Of a stretch of DNA of 64,000 nt, positions 56,085 through 64,000 are shown one piece after another (within the stretch, counting starts at the first letter, position 1; each line of letters begins with the position of its first letter). Source of the DNA: Roseibium sp. HPY-6 (lineage in GTDB: Bacteria > Pseudomonadota > Alphaproteobacteria > Rhizobiales > Stappiaceae); NCBI RefSeq assembly GCF_040530035.1, contig NZ_JBEWCD010000002.1:3083793-3147792 (forward strand). Reading direction: 5' to 3'. The notes under the pieces are model-generated. The model searched no databases, had not been told where the DNA came from, and was given only the letters and a program-made list of their open reading frames with translations. Position numbers and translations under genes: made by a program.

Positions 56085-57145
56085 TGGCCCGCAGGAACGA
56101 ACCGGTCGACATTCCGCAAGTCGATGAATTGCCAGGCTATCCGCTCCCGCATGAACGCGGGCGCTTGATTGGGCATAGAGCAACCGAGCAAGCACTCCTT
56201 GAGGCCTATCGCTCGGAGCGCCTGCATCATGCCTGGATCCTTGGTGGCGCAAAGGGTATAGGCAAGGCAACCCTTGCCTTTCGTTTTGCAAAGTTCGTCA
56301 TCGCCAATCCGGATCGCTTCGGCGGGATCGTCACCTCTGCGCCGGATCTCGGCGTTCCCGATGATCATGCTGTTTCGCGGCAGGTGATCTCAGGAGGGCA
56401 CCCCAACATTCTTCATCTGCGCCGTCCCTGGGACGACAAGGCAAAGCGCTTCAAATCCGATCTGCCTGTCGACGAAGTCCGGCGCACGGTGTCTTTTTTC
56501 GGAACCACGGCGTCCGCAAAAGCTTGGCGCATCTGCATTGTCGACGCCGCCGACGACATGAATGCAAGCTCGGCCAATGCACTCCTCAAAATTCTGGAAG
56601 AACCGCCGGAACGCTGTCTGTTCCTGGTGCTCAGCCATGCGCCCGGCCGTTTGCTGCCGACAATTCGCTCCAGATGCCGACGTCTCGACATGCCGTCGCT
56701 GTCCGCCGATGAGATTGCAGATGGCCTCCGGGAACTCTGCGATGATGACGTACCGTCCAATGATGACCTGATGGACCTTTCACAAACGGCAGATGGAAGC
56801 CTGAGGTCCGCGATAACGCTTTTGTCCGGCGACGGCTTGAAGATCGCAAAGGGCGTTCGGCAACTGGCCGACAATGCCGGTCAACTTGATCTGGCGGCGG
56901 TTCACGCTCTGGCTGACCTTGTCGCCGCCCGGGGCCAGGCCGACAATTGGGACAGTTTTCAGCATGTTGTGGACGTTTGGCTGCACGATCGCCTGCGAAA
57001 AGACATACATACGGGCATTCGCGCTGCCTATCGCTATGTCGAGCTTTGGGAAAGTGTAAAACGATCCATCAACGCATCCGACGCGCTCAACCTCGATCGC
57101 AAACAAGTGGTGCTCGATTTTTTCTTTGCACTGCGCGCGACCTGA
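56084..57145 (+). CDS. holB: DNA polymerase III subunit delta'
   Basis: The 353-residue protein is the delta' subunit of the clamp loader. It has HAWILGGAKGIGKATLAFRFA (a P-loop-like segment), SFFGTTASAKAWRICIVDAADDMNASSANALLKILEEPPERCLFLVLSHAPGRLLPTIRSRCRRLDM with the SRC arginine-finger motif. In many relatives metG follows; here the next gene is tatD after 93 bases without room for metG. Confidence 0.94.
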   Translation: MARRNEPVDIPQVDELPGYPLPHERGRLIGHRATEQALLEAYRSERLHHAWILGGAKGIGKATLAFRFAKFVIANPDRFGGIVTSAPDLGVPDDHAVSRQVISGGHPNILHLRRPWDDKAKRFKSDLPVDEVRRTVSFFGTTASAKAWRICIVDAADDMNASSANALLKILEEPPERCLFLVLSHAPGRLLPTIRSRCRRLDMPSLSADEIADGLRELCDDDVPSNDDLMDLSQTADGSLRSAITLLSGDGLKIAKGVRQLADNAGQLDLAAVHALADLVAARGQADNWDSFQHVVDVWLHDRLRKDIHTGIRAAYRYVELWESVKRSINASDALNLDRKQVVLDFFFALRAT

Positions 57146-57238
57146 AGCATGAACCTCTTGGGATTTTACGCAAATCCGGGTATCACATCGCGCTGAACGG
57201 CCACTAGGGTTTCAGGATATTTCAGTTCAGGATGCTTC

Positions 57239-58045
57239 ATGCTCGTTGACAGTCATTGCCACCTCGATTTCCCGGACTTTGACGGCGAACGGGACGAATT
57301 GATTTCCCGTGCGCACGAAGCAGGCGTCGACCTGATGGTGACAATCTGCACCCACATCAAAAAGTTCGACCGGATCAAGGCCATCGCCGAGGAATACCCC
57401 GAGGTCTACTGCTCGGTTGGAACGCACCCGCACAATGCCGGGATTGAGCGCGGCATTCCGGTGGACGAGATTGTCGCCCTGGCTGCGCATCCCAAAGTCG
57501 TCGCGATTGGCGAAGCCGGTCTCGATTACTTCTACGACAAGGCCCCGCGTGACGCTCAGGCGGAAGGGCTTCGCACACATATTGAAGCCGCGCGCCAAAC
57601 CGGATTGCCGCTTGTGATCCATTCGCGCGACGCGGACCAGGACATGGCCGAGATACTGCGCGACGAAATGGGGAAGGGGGAGTTCCCGGCCCTTTTGCAT
57701 TGCTTTTCCTCAGGCCGTAAGCTTGCAATGACAGGAATAGAATTGGGTCTTTACGTCTCATTCTCAGGTATCTTGACGTTCAAGAAATCGGAAGAACTCC
57801 GTGAAATCGCAAGAGAATTACCGGCTGACCGACTTCTCGTGGAAACAGACGCACCTTACCTTGCCCCACAGGCCCGGCGCGGCAAGCGAAACGAACCCGC
57901 ATATACCGCTATGACTGCGGCGGTTCTCGCGCAAACCCGCGACGTCTCGGAAGAAGAGATTGCGCAGCAGACGACAGAAAACTTTTTCCGGCTCTTCAGA
58001 AAAGTCCCCAGACCCGACAGCCTTGCCTGGGCCGGTCCGCAATGA
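57239..58045 (+). CDS. TatD family metal-dependent DNase
   Basis: The 268-residue protein starts MLVDSHCHLDFPDFD with the HxH metal ligands and has VGTHPHNAG, AIGEAGLDYF, VIHSRDADQDM, LHCFSSG and VETDAPYLAPQARRGKRNEP. This order is diagnostic of TatD/YcfH-type deoxyribonucleases. It overlaps the next gene by four bases. Confidence 0.94.
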   Translation: MLVDSHCHLDFPDFDGERDELISRAHEAGVDLMVTICTHIKKFDRIKAIAEEYPEVYCSVGTHPHNAGIERGIPVDEIVALAAHPKVVAIGEAGLDYFYDKAPRDAQAEGLRTHIEAARQTGLPLVIHSRDADQDMAEILRDEMGKGEFPALLHCFSSGRKLAMTGIELGLYVSFSGILTFKKSEELREIARELPADRLLVETDAPYLAPQARRGKRNEPAYTAMTAAVLAQTRDVSEEEIAQQTTENFFRLFRKVPRPDSLAWAGPQ

Positions 58046-58878
58046 GCGTGGAACTGACGGTTCTCGGCTGCGGATCCTCGGCAGGTGTGCCGCGCATCGG
58101 CAATGACTGGGGCGTCTGCGATCCGAACGAGCCCAAAAACCGCCGGTCGCGATGTTCACTTCTTGTTGAAAAACGTGGCGAATATGGCTGCACAACGGTT
58201 CTGATCGATACTGGGCCGGATCTCCGGCAGCAGATGCTCACGGCCAATGTCGCTCACGTTGACGCGGTCCTTTATACGCATTCTCACGCTGATCATCTTC
58301 ACGGCATCGACGATCTGAGAGCCTTCTGGTTGTTCAGCCGGAAAAGGACGCCGGTTCATATGGACGCCTATACATATGAACGCGCACATGCGGCCTTCGC
58401 GTATTGTTTTGAAACCCCGGCCGGGTCAAATTATCCGCCGATCCTGGAACACAAGTTGATCGAGCCCGATACGGCAATCGACATCGTCGGCGACGGCGGC
58501 ACGCTCACGTTTGAGCCGATCTTGGTTAGCCATGGCGAAATCGATGCCTTGGGATTTCGCATCGACAATGCGGCCTACATTCCGGACGTTTCCGACATCC
58601 CCGAAAACAGCCTCAAGAAGCTGAAAAACCTGAATATTCTGCTTCTTGATTGCCTGCGCAGAAACCCGCACCCAAGCCACTTTTGCCTCGAAGAATCGCT
58701 TGAGTGGACGCAGCGGATCGGCCCGAAAAACGCGGTCTTTACCAACCTGCATTGTGATCTCGACTATGCGACATTGCAAAGCGAATTGCCCGAAAACATC
58801 GAGACGGCGTTTGACGGCATGAAAATTGATCTGGCAGCGCTTACTGAAGTCATCAGCCGCCCAGAAGATGCCAGATAA
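58042..58878 (+). CDS. MBL-fold metallo-hydrolase (PhnP-like)
   Basis: The 278-residue protein starts MSVELTVLGCGSSAGVPRIGNDWGVCDP, with the metal motif THSHADHLHGIDDLRAFW (HxHxDH), as in the PhnP/cyclic-phosphodiesterase branch. The conserved position after tatD in alphaproteobacteria suggests a linked nucleotide-repair function, but the substrate is unknown. It overlaps recX by eleven bases. Confidence 0.9.
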   Translation: MSVELTVLGCGSSAGVPRIGNDWGVCDPNEPKNRRSRCSLLVEKRGEYGCTTVLIDTGPDLRQQMLTANVAHVDAVLYTHSHADHLHGIDDLRAFWLFSRKRTPVHMDAYTYERAHAAFAYCFETPAGSNYPPILEHKLIEPDTAIDIVGDGGTLTFEPILVSHGEIDALGFRIDNAAYIPDVSDIPENSLKKLKNLNILLLDCLRRNPHPSHFCLEESLEWTQRIGPKNAVFTNLHCDLDYATLQSELPENIETAFDGMKIDLAALTEVISRPEDAR

Positions 58879-59401
58879 ACGCACGCCGAAATTGCCGACC
58901 GTTGAACGGCTGACCAGGGCAGCTTTGCATTATCTGGAGCGTTACAGTTCGTCTCAAGAGAACCTGCGAAAGGTTCTGGAACGCCGCGTTCTGAAGGCCT
59001 GCCGGGTTCACGAACGCGACCCGCAAGACTTTGCAGATCACATTCAGGCAGTCATCGAGAAATGCCTCAGCGCCGGTCTCATAAATGACCGGATTTACGC
59101 GGAAACGAAAACCGCCAGTCTTAGACGCCGCGGCGGATCAAGACGCAAGATCGAGGCGCAGTTGTCCGCCAAGGGCGTTGACCGCACAACAATAGAGGGT
59201 GTGCTCAACGACGACCAGCATTCCGATGCCGAAGCCGCACGGGTCTATGCACGCCGGCGGCGTCTGGGACCGTTTCGAAATCGCGCCGACAGAAACGATC
59301 GGCGTGACAAAGATCTGGCAGCGATGTGCCGGGCGGGATTTTCCTTCGCGGTTTCCAAAGCGATTGTCGACGGCACGGCCGAAGACGACGGCTCGAATTG
59401 A
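58868..59401 (+). CDS. recX: RecX family regulatory protein
   Basis: This cytoplasmic protein of 177 residues is basic and helical. It contains ALHYLERYSSSQENLRKVLERRV and GLINDRIYAETKTASLRRRGGSRRKIEAQLSAKGVDRTTIEGVL with the repeated three-helix RecX pattern. RecX inhibits RecA filament extension. The ATG at 58868 lies inside the end of the preceding gene, so translation is coupled. recA is not in the window. Confidence 0.85.
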   Translation: MPDKRTPKLPTVERLTRAALHYLERYSSSQENLRKVLERRVLKACRVHERDPQDFADHIQAVIEKCLSAGLINDRIYAETKTASLRRRGGSRRKIEAQLSAKGVDRTTIEGVLNDDQHSDAEAARVYARRRRLGPFRNRADRNDRRDKDLAAMCRAGFSFAVSKAIVDGTAEDDGSN

Positions 59402-59642
59402 TCGGACATAAAAAGAGCCAGCGACGCACAACGCGGCCAAGCCATTGGAATTGCTGCTTTTGCAGATCTAAAAATATTCCATAATATTGATTATGCGAAT
59501 TAGACGTGTCAATGGAACCCGTCCCCTTTGGGCCTTTGCGTTCGGCTTTGCGTGCAGTCTGCAGCGTTCGAAAAGGTTCAAGCGAAAGTCAAATCGGCGC
59601 GTTCAGAGCCGTTGATGGTTTTTGCGGCCATGCATTTGAGCA

Positions 59643-60530
59643 TCATAGAAAGTCAACGCCCGCTCGACAGGCTGCTACGACTGCGTTCAGGTTTGATTTG
59701 TGGCAGCGCTGATAAAAGGCTCTCGCTTCCAACGGCATGTTTGAAGACACCACGACAAAGTCCTCTAGTTGAAATCGTGGCTGTTCGCTCAGCCCTTCAG
59801 TCGCTTGTGACACGTTTGGCAAAACGCGGATTGCGTCACGCAGTTTCGAAAAATATTCTATGTTCCTGTCGATGATTTCCGGGTCGGCTGTTTGCCCATG
59901 CGCGAGAATGGCGTGACGCGGATGCAATTCGCGGATTTGCTTCAGCGATAAACAAAGATTGCGAAGATCGTCTGGCGACTGGCTCCAGACTTCCGGAATT
60001 GGATCTTCGACCGCATCCACCGCCAGGCAGGTTCGCAGTTCTGGTATCCAGACTGCAACATGGTCCGGAGTATGCCCGGGCGTATGGATGAGTTCGAGTG
60101 TCAGATCACCTCCATGCAACGACATGGTTCGCCCTGAGAACGTCATCGTTGGCGGAACAATTTCAACCTCTTGAAAGCGGGCTTCTTGTGATCTTTTTTC
60201 TGCCAGTTCCTGCCCGGTGTTAGGGTCCTGCAAGCGTTTGATCGCTTCACTGTGCGCAATGATTTGCGTGTCAGCGTCAAGCGCGGCGTTGCCCCAATAA
60301 TGGTCCCAATCCATATGGGAGTTGATGACGACGAGTGGTCGATCAGTGAGCCGGTCGGCTAACAGTTCCAATGCCCGGGCGCATAAGCCAGGGGTCGCCA
60401 AAGTGTCCACCAGCACGCCAAATCGCTCGGTGAGCACAAAAACACTGTCAACCTCGTCGCCGGCCCTGACGACAACGATCCGCTCGTCGAGACCTTCATA
60501 AGTAACCAGCTCCAGATCAATGTCGGTCAC
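59643..60530 (-). CDS. MBL-fold metallo-hydrolase (beta-lactamase-like)
   Basis: The 295-residue protein has the binuclear metal motif NSHMDWDHYWGN (HxxxDH type), HTPGHTPDHVAVW and a late His in LAHGQTADP. This is the general glyoxalase II/metallo-beta-lactamase fold. No signal peptide is seen. The substrate is unknown. It stands alone, convergent with recX. Confidence 0.88.
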   Translation of the reverse strand: MTDIDLELVTYEGLDERIVVVRAGDEVDSVFVLTERFGVLVDTLATPGLCARALELLADRLTDRPLVVINSHMDWDHYWGNAALDADTQIIAHSEAIKRLQDPNTGQELAEKRSQEARFQEVEIVPPTMTFSGRTMSLHGGDLTLELIHTPGHTPDHVAVWIPELRTCLAVDAVEDPIPEVWSQSPDDLRNLCLSLKQIRELHPRHAILAHGQTADPEIIDRNIEYFSKLRDAIRVLPNVSQATEGLSEQPRFQLEDFVVVSSNMPLEARAFYQRCHKSNLNAVVAACRAGVDFL

Positions 60531-60831
60531 AGCACGTTCAGCCTTTCAAGATTAGTCCACATCAATGCCTTTAGTCGGGCGAGCTTTGAATTGCCTGTAA
60601 CGCAGGACTTGCCTTTACTCGGCAGCGCAAAACGCGCTGGCCAGACACAATAGACATAAGCAGCAAACCTGGCGTTATTTGAAACCCTTACCCTGAGGCA
60701 ACATTTAACCCTCTGTTTTGTATGAAGGTTTTCACTACACGGACACGCATTAAGCTCGCATGTGGTCGCTCGCGGCTGGATCTTTGGAGCCGATGTCCTT
60801 CGCCAACACTGCGGCAAAGGACTTCGCTCAG
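60531..60831. other. gap between the MBL gene and the acetyltransferase gene
   Basis: About 300 bases without a supported gene. A 96-residue minus-strand frame (60527-60817) has no recognisable domain and unlikely composition. Confidence 0.4.
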
Positions 60832-61296
60832 TTACAAGGCTTTGCGGAAAGTCACCTTGTCATCGCCTACGGCCCAGAAATCACGGATACGGGCTTCTTC
60901 TGCATAGCCGTTTCGGGCATAGAACGCACGCGTCGCCGCGAACTGATTAGTGCCTGACGTATCCACGATCAAAATGCGCTGGCGCTTCTCTCTAAGCCGT
61001 TCTTCGACGGCTTTCACAAGACCGGTTCCAAGCCTCCTGCCCTGCAAGTCCGGTCGGACTGCAAGCGCAAGCATGTTCCAGGTACCGTCCGCCATTTCTT
61101 CAGGCACCGTGTAGCTGAAACCAACCGCCGTTCCGTTGAAATGACAGCTCAGCCAGATTCCTTTGTTTTCATCCGCAAGAGCCGGTGCAAGCATGTCGGA
61201 TAGCATTTCGCTTGGAAACAATCCGGTCTGATCAAGGACGATTTGCAAGTCCGGAATGTCATCCGTTGTGGTTTGCTGAATGGAATGGTTTGTCAT
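60832..61296 (-). CDS. GNAT family N-acetyltransferase
   Basis: The 154-residue protein has the acetyl-CoA binding motif ALAVRPDLQGRRLGTGLVKAVEERL (Q/RxxGxG/A) and ends with TNQFAATRAFYARNGYAEEARIRDFW, typical of GNAT enzymes. The substrate is unknown. The ATG at 61296 has AAGGGC upstream and is preferred to 61350. Confidence 0.9.
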   Translation of the reverse strand: MTNHSIQQTTTDDIPDLQIVLDQTGLFPSEMLSDMLAPALADENKGIWLSCHFNGTAVGFSYTVPEEMADGTWNMLALAVRPDLQGRRLGTGLVKAVEERLREKRQRILIVDTSGTNQFAATRAFYARNGYAEEARIRDFWAVGDDKVTFRKAL

Positions 61297-62093
61297 GAGT
61301 TTTGCCCTTCGCAGGTGTCGTTTTGAAGTTCTGCGAAACCGGCTTTGCACGGGGTGGCGGGGCCTGTTCGTCCGATGTTGGAATTGATGTGTGACTGCTT
61401 CTTCAAGCAGGTGTCACCACCATACGGCATCACGCACAAGACGCGCGGATCTTGATCTAATGTTTTCAATGGATTGTGTCTTGATCTTATGTCAGCAACA
61501 AAGATCCTCCGAACCCATGTTCGGAAGTCTGTTCATACAACCAGGTTCAATCGCGTGAACCTTAGCGGCGTACCGCAGTCTCAGACATAAAATCTCCATT
61601 GCCCCGCAGTTTTCCGGGACACTATCTTTTGGATAGACCAGGCTGTCGCCAGAAGCAAGCAGCGAGCGAGCTTGCGCCTAAATCTCTTTTTTCTTGTAGA
61701 ACCATATTCAAGCTTGTTTTCGATCCAGTGAGTGCTCGTTTCGCATTGCAGGTGAAACCAACCTTCCCCTTTGCATGAACTAACTCATTGAGGAAAAGAA
61801 ATAAAACTCAAGTGTGAAACCCAGCATCGCCCCAGAAGAGCCTTTCCCGGACCACACCCGACATACGCCTCCCAATCGAAAGTTTGACGCATTTCAGCGC
61901 CCTCACCCGGCCGTGAACCGGGTCGGCTCATTCAAGACTGCCAGAGCCCCGCAATTTTTGAAATTCAGGAACAATTCTGCGTTGAATTCAGAGCTACAGA
62001 TCGTTGACCCGGCTTTGGGTGTCAGTTAGCCTTGATTGGCTCTGAAACACAGTTTAGTAGATTGTTTGGCATCCAGATCGCGGGTGTGAACTT
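61297..62093. other. long non-coding stretch with hairpins
   Basis: About 800 bases with no convincing gene. A hairpin at 61391-61417 pairs GTGACTGCTT with AAGCAG and GTCAC around CTTC. A second, GCAAGC/GCTTGC (61655-61675), is followed by a T-rich stretch (TCTCTTTTTTC) after about ten bases and could be a weak plus-strand terminator. A 71-residue plus-strand frame (61814-62029) has no domain support. A small RNA is conceivable. Confidence 0.4.
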
Positions 62094-63740
62094 TTGAATT
62101 TTCCGGACGAGCAGCAAATTTCTGACTATCTGGAGCGCGTGCGCGCTTCTGGAGCTCTGGGAAAGAGCAACCGCCGGCTGTTTCTGCTGGAACACCTCAT
62201 TCGCGCCGAGGCAGAAGGCTCTGGCGGGCAGCTGAAAGCCTATTCCATTGGGCTTGATATCTTCGGGAAAGGCCCGGATTTCGATCCCCAGTCCGACAGC
62301 GTTGTCCGTGTGGAAATAGGACGACTGAGAACGGCGATCGCCGTATTTGAAAGCAGTGAGTTCGCCGACTGCGACCTGCAGGTCGAAATCCCCAAGGGCA
62401 CCTACCGGCCGACGCTGACCAAAAGAACAATCGATGCACGGCAAACCGAGAGCATGGAGCGTGATGATGCTCCGGCGAGGCCTGCTCCCTTCAAGCCCTG
62501 GAAGCTCATTGCGGCCGCCGTTTTCATGGCCGTTTGTGTTGGCCTCGCCGTCTTCGGGCTTGGCTGGTTCGTGACACCTCAGGGCGATTCCAGAATTGCA
62601 GTGCAACTGGATGATTTTTCAGGTGCAAGCGGTCCAGAAACTGCAACGATTCTGCGCCGGGGGCTTTCGAACAACAAGGCGTTGTCAGTTCTGCTGGCAC
62701 CTCAAAACGGTGATATTCATCCGGACGCGGCGTTCGTTGTAAGAGGGTCTGTTCAAGTCGACCCCGGCGAAACCCAGGTCGATATCGAACTCATCAACGC
62801 CGAAACCGATGCAATTTCCTGGTCCAAAACGATCCACATCGATGACCGGAGGGACTTTGACACGGCGATTTCCGAGCGCATCGGGCGCGAACTGCGCGTG
62901 CGCCTGTTTGGAGCGTCCAAGGAATTGCTTGAAGGACGCGATCCGGAAACTCTGACTCCCGAGCAGCTTTTCGTTATGGGCACGTGGGTACCCGGACCGG
63001 CGATCAACGCGGTCGAATGGGAACTGGAACGGGTACAGTTGATGGAAATTGCCCTCCGCAAGGATCCTGATTTCGGTGCTGCGCATTCGGTCGTTGCTGA
63101 CAAGCTGGCATATCTGGCCAATGTTTATGGCCCGTCGAACACACCGGAGCTTCTGACAAAAGCCAGATGGCACGCACAAAGAGCCATGGAGCTCGCGCCA
63201 CTTGATGCGAATGTTGTCTTCAACGTCGCGCAATCGCAATGGCACAGCGGATCGATCGCTCAAAGTCTGGCGACCATGAAGCGGGTCACGGAGCTGGACC
63301 CCAATCACGCGCTCGCCCGGTTTTTGGCCAGGATGATCCCCTATTCCTGCGCGGCAGCTCCCGATTCCGTCGTGGAACAGGCAATCGCGTTTGATAATGC
63401 TTTGTCTGCGGACAACCCTATCAGATGGCTTACGCTTACATGGATTGCGTGGCTGCACGCTTATCGAGGTGACTTTACCCTCGCCCTGGAAGCTGAACAG
63501 CGGGCAGCACTCATTTTCGAGATCCCCTATACCTTCATGCGACATGCCATGTTGCTGAATAAACTCGGCCGGCCGGAACAGGCGGCGGCGGTCATAGAAC
63601 GGCAAAAATCGAACTGGCCCGACATCGATCCCGCGCATTTTTCAAGCGTTACGATTCCCCGCTTGTGCAGTGAACAACCAGACAGCACACGTTTCATCGA
63701 GCTGTATTCAGAGTTGGAAACAGCACTTCTAAATCAATAG
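62094..63740 (+). CDS. membrane-anchored winged-helix/TPR protein
   Basis: The 548-residue protein has an N-terminal cytoplasmic domain (LEHLIRAEAEGSGGQLKAYSIGLDIFGKGPDFDPQSDSVVRVEIGRLRTAI) like the DNA-binding-type domains that precede adenylate cyclase or TPR regions in alphaproteobacteria. One membrane helix follows (about residues 139-162). A periplasmic domain then shows two TolB-like or cyclase-linked segments and TPR repeats (about 360-530, such as ARWHAQRAMELAPLDANVVFNVAQSQWHSG). The design recalls CadC, a membrane-bound one-component regulator. The TTG start has no strong ribosome site; no nearby in-frame ATG fits. Confidence 0.75.
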   Translation: MNFPDEQQISDYLERVRASGALGKSNRRLFLLEHLIRAEAEGSGGQLKAYSIGLDIFGKGPDFDPQSDSVVRVEIGRLRTAIAVFESSEFADCDLQVEIPKGTYRPTLTKRTIDARQTESMERDDAPARPAPFKPWKLIAAAVFMAVCVGLAVFGLGWFVTPQGDSRIAVQLDDFSGASGPETATILRRGLSNNKALSVLLAPQNGDIHPDAAFVVRGSVQVDPGETQVDIELINAETDAISWSKTIHIDDRRDFDTAISERIGRELRVRLFGASKELLEGRDPETLTPEQLFVMGTWVPGPAINAVEWELERVQLMEIALRKDPDFGAAHSVVADKLAYLANVYGPSNTPELLTKARWHAQRAMELAPLDANVVFNVAQSQWHSGSIAQSLATMKRVTELDPNHALARFLARMIPYSCAAAPDSVVEQAIAFDNALSADNPIRWLTLTWIAWLHAYRGDFTLALEAEQRAALIFEIPYTFMRHAMLLNKLGRPEQAAAVIERQKSNWPDIDPAHFSSVTIPRLCSEQPDSTRFIELYSELETALLNQ

Positions 63741-63958
63741 AAGATCAATTTATTGATTTATTTTCAGACACTTACTAAAAATGTAACATGTGACATCTGT
63801 TGCGTTGCGTTCCCTATCGCTGCAAAAATACGTACAACTGCGTCTGTCAGTCACGATACTGAACGCAATCTGACGCAGCCCTTCGCACACCGATGGTTTC
63901 AACGGGGATTCCACCTCGTGTTGTGGCGCTGCGCCTTCTAAAGACACAGGATTACGGT

Positions 63959-64000
63959 ATGGAAGAGCCCTTCGCAGAAGTTGAGGCGCTTGCCAAACTT
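63959..64000 (+). CDS. start of a further gene, cut by the window edge
   Basis: An ATG at 63959, eight bases after AGGA, opens a frame MEEPFAEVEALAKL that runs off the window. Fourteen codons are too few for a family call. Confidence 0.4.
   Translation, partial: MEEPFAEVEALAKL

Noticed and set aside
60527..60817. 96-residue minus-strand frame
   Set aside because: No domain, overlaps the start of the MBL gene, cysteine-rich composition unlike its neighbours and no ribosome site.
61814..62029. 71-residue plus-strand frame before the TPR gene
   Set aside because: No recognisable domain and low-complexity sequence; kept only as a note on the gap.

Overview
The window looks like chromosome from a marine-type alphaproteobacterium of the Hyphomicrobiales, probably close to Roseibium/Labrenzia. 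That placement is inferred from gene content (phosphatidylcholine synthase, IalB, an alphaproteobacterial tmk-holB-tatD block, an RlpA without SPOR domain, a BMP-type purine transporter next to xdhABC). No database search was possible. The DNA is moderately GC-rich, densely coded, and contains no insertion sequence, rRNA or CRISPR array that I can see. One tRNA gene (Ser-TGA) is present.

Layout: 0-14 kb is mostly housekeeping (DksA-like fragment, marC, gyrA, coaD, two tandem cyclophilins, queA-tgt, galU, kdsA, eno, a FrnE-type DsbA protein). 14-27 kb is mixed: a degenerate two-receiver signalling protein, a catalytically degenerate AMP-binding protein in operon with a family-5 peptide-binding protein, ialB, hspQ, a CoA-ester lyase, an LpxL-type acyltransferase, an AEC carrier, a UbiH-type hydroxylase, a DUF2182 membrane protein and phosphatidylcholine synthase. 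27.6-39.6 kb is a one-strand purine module: quinone oxidoreductase, LysR regulator, 5-hydroxyisourate hydrolase, XdhA/B/C and a complete BMP-family ABC importer, so uptake and oxidation of purines are encoded together.

44.0-49.0 kb (minus strand) is the most interesting part. A sigma-54 -24/-12 promoter has its predicted start at the first base of a well-matched guanidine-I (ykkC) riboswitch. The riboswitch leads an operon of an ABC importer (binding protein, permease, ATPase), a 412-residue ureohydrolase, a histidine-rich protein and a small His-containing membrane protein. I read it as a nitrogen-controlled guanidine uptake and hydrolysis operon with its own metal-handling protein instead of the HypA/HypB-like helpers known from cyanobacteria.

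49-52 kb is an accessory patch beside tRNA-Ser: a flavin amine oxidase whose C-terminal segment lies before its N-terminal Rossmann domain (a circular permutation), a transglutaminase-like peptidase that has lost its catalytic histidine, and tandem 11-bp repeats. 52.9-59.4 kb is a cell-envelope and DNA-maintenance block (rlpA, a penicillin-binding-protein-like gene without its KTG and SxN motifs, tmk, holB, tatD, a metallo-hydrolase, recX). The window ends with a metallo-hydrolase, an acetyltransferase, a winged-helix/TPR membrane protein and the start of another gene.
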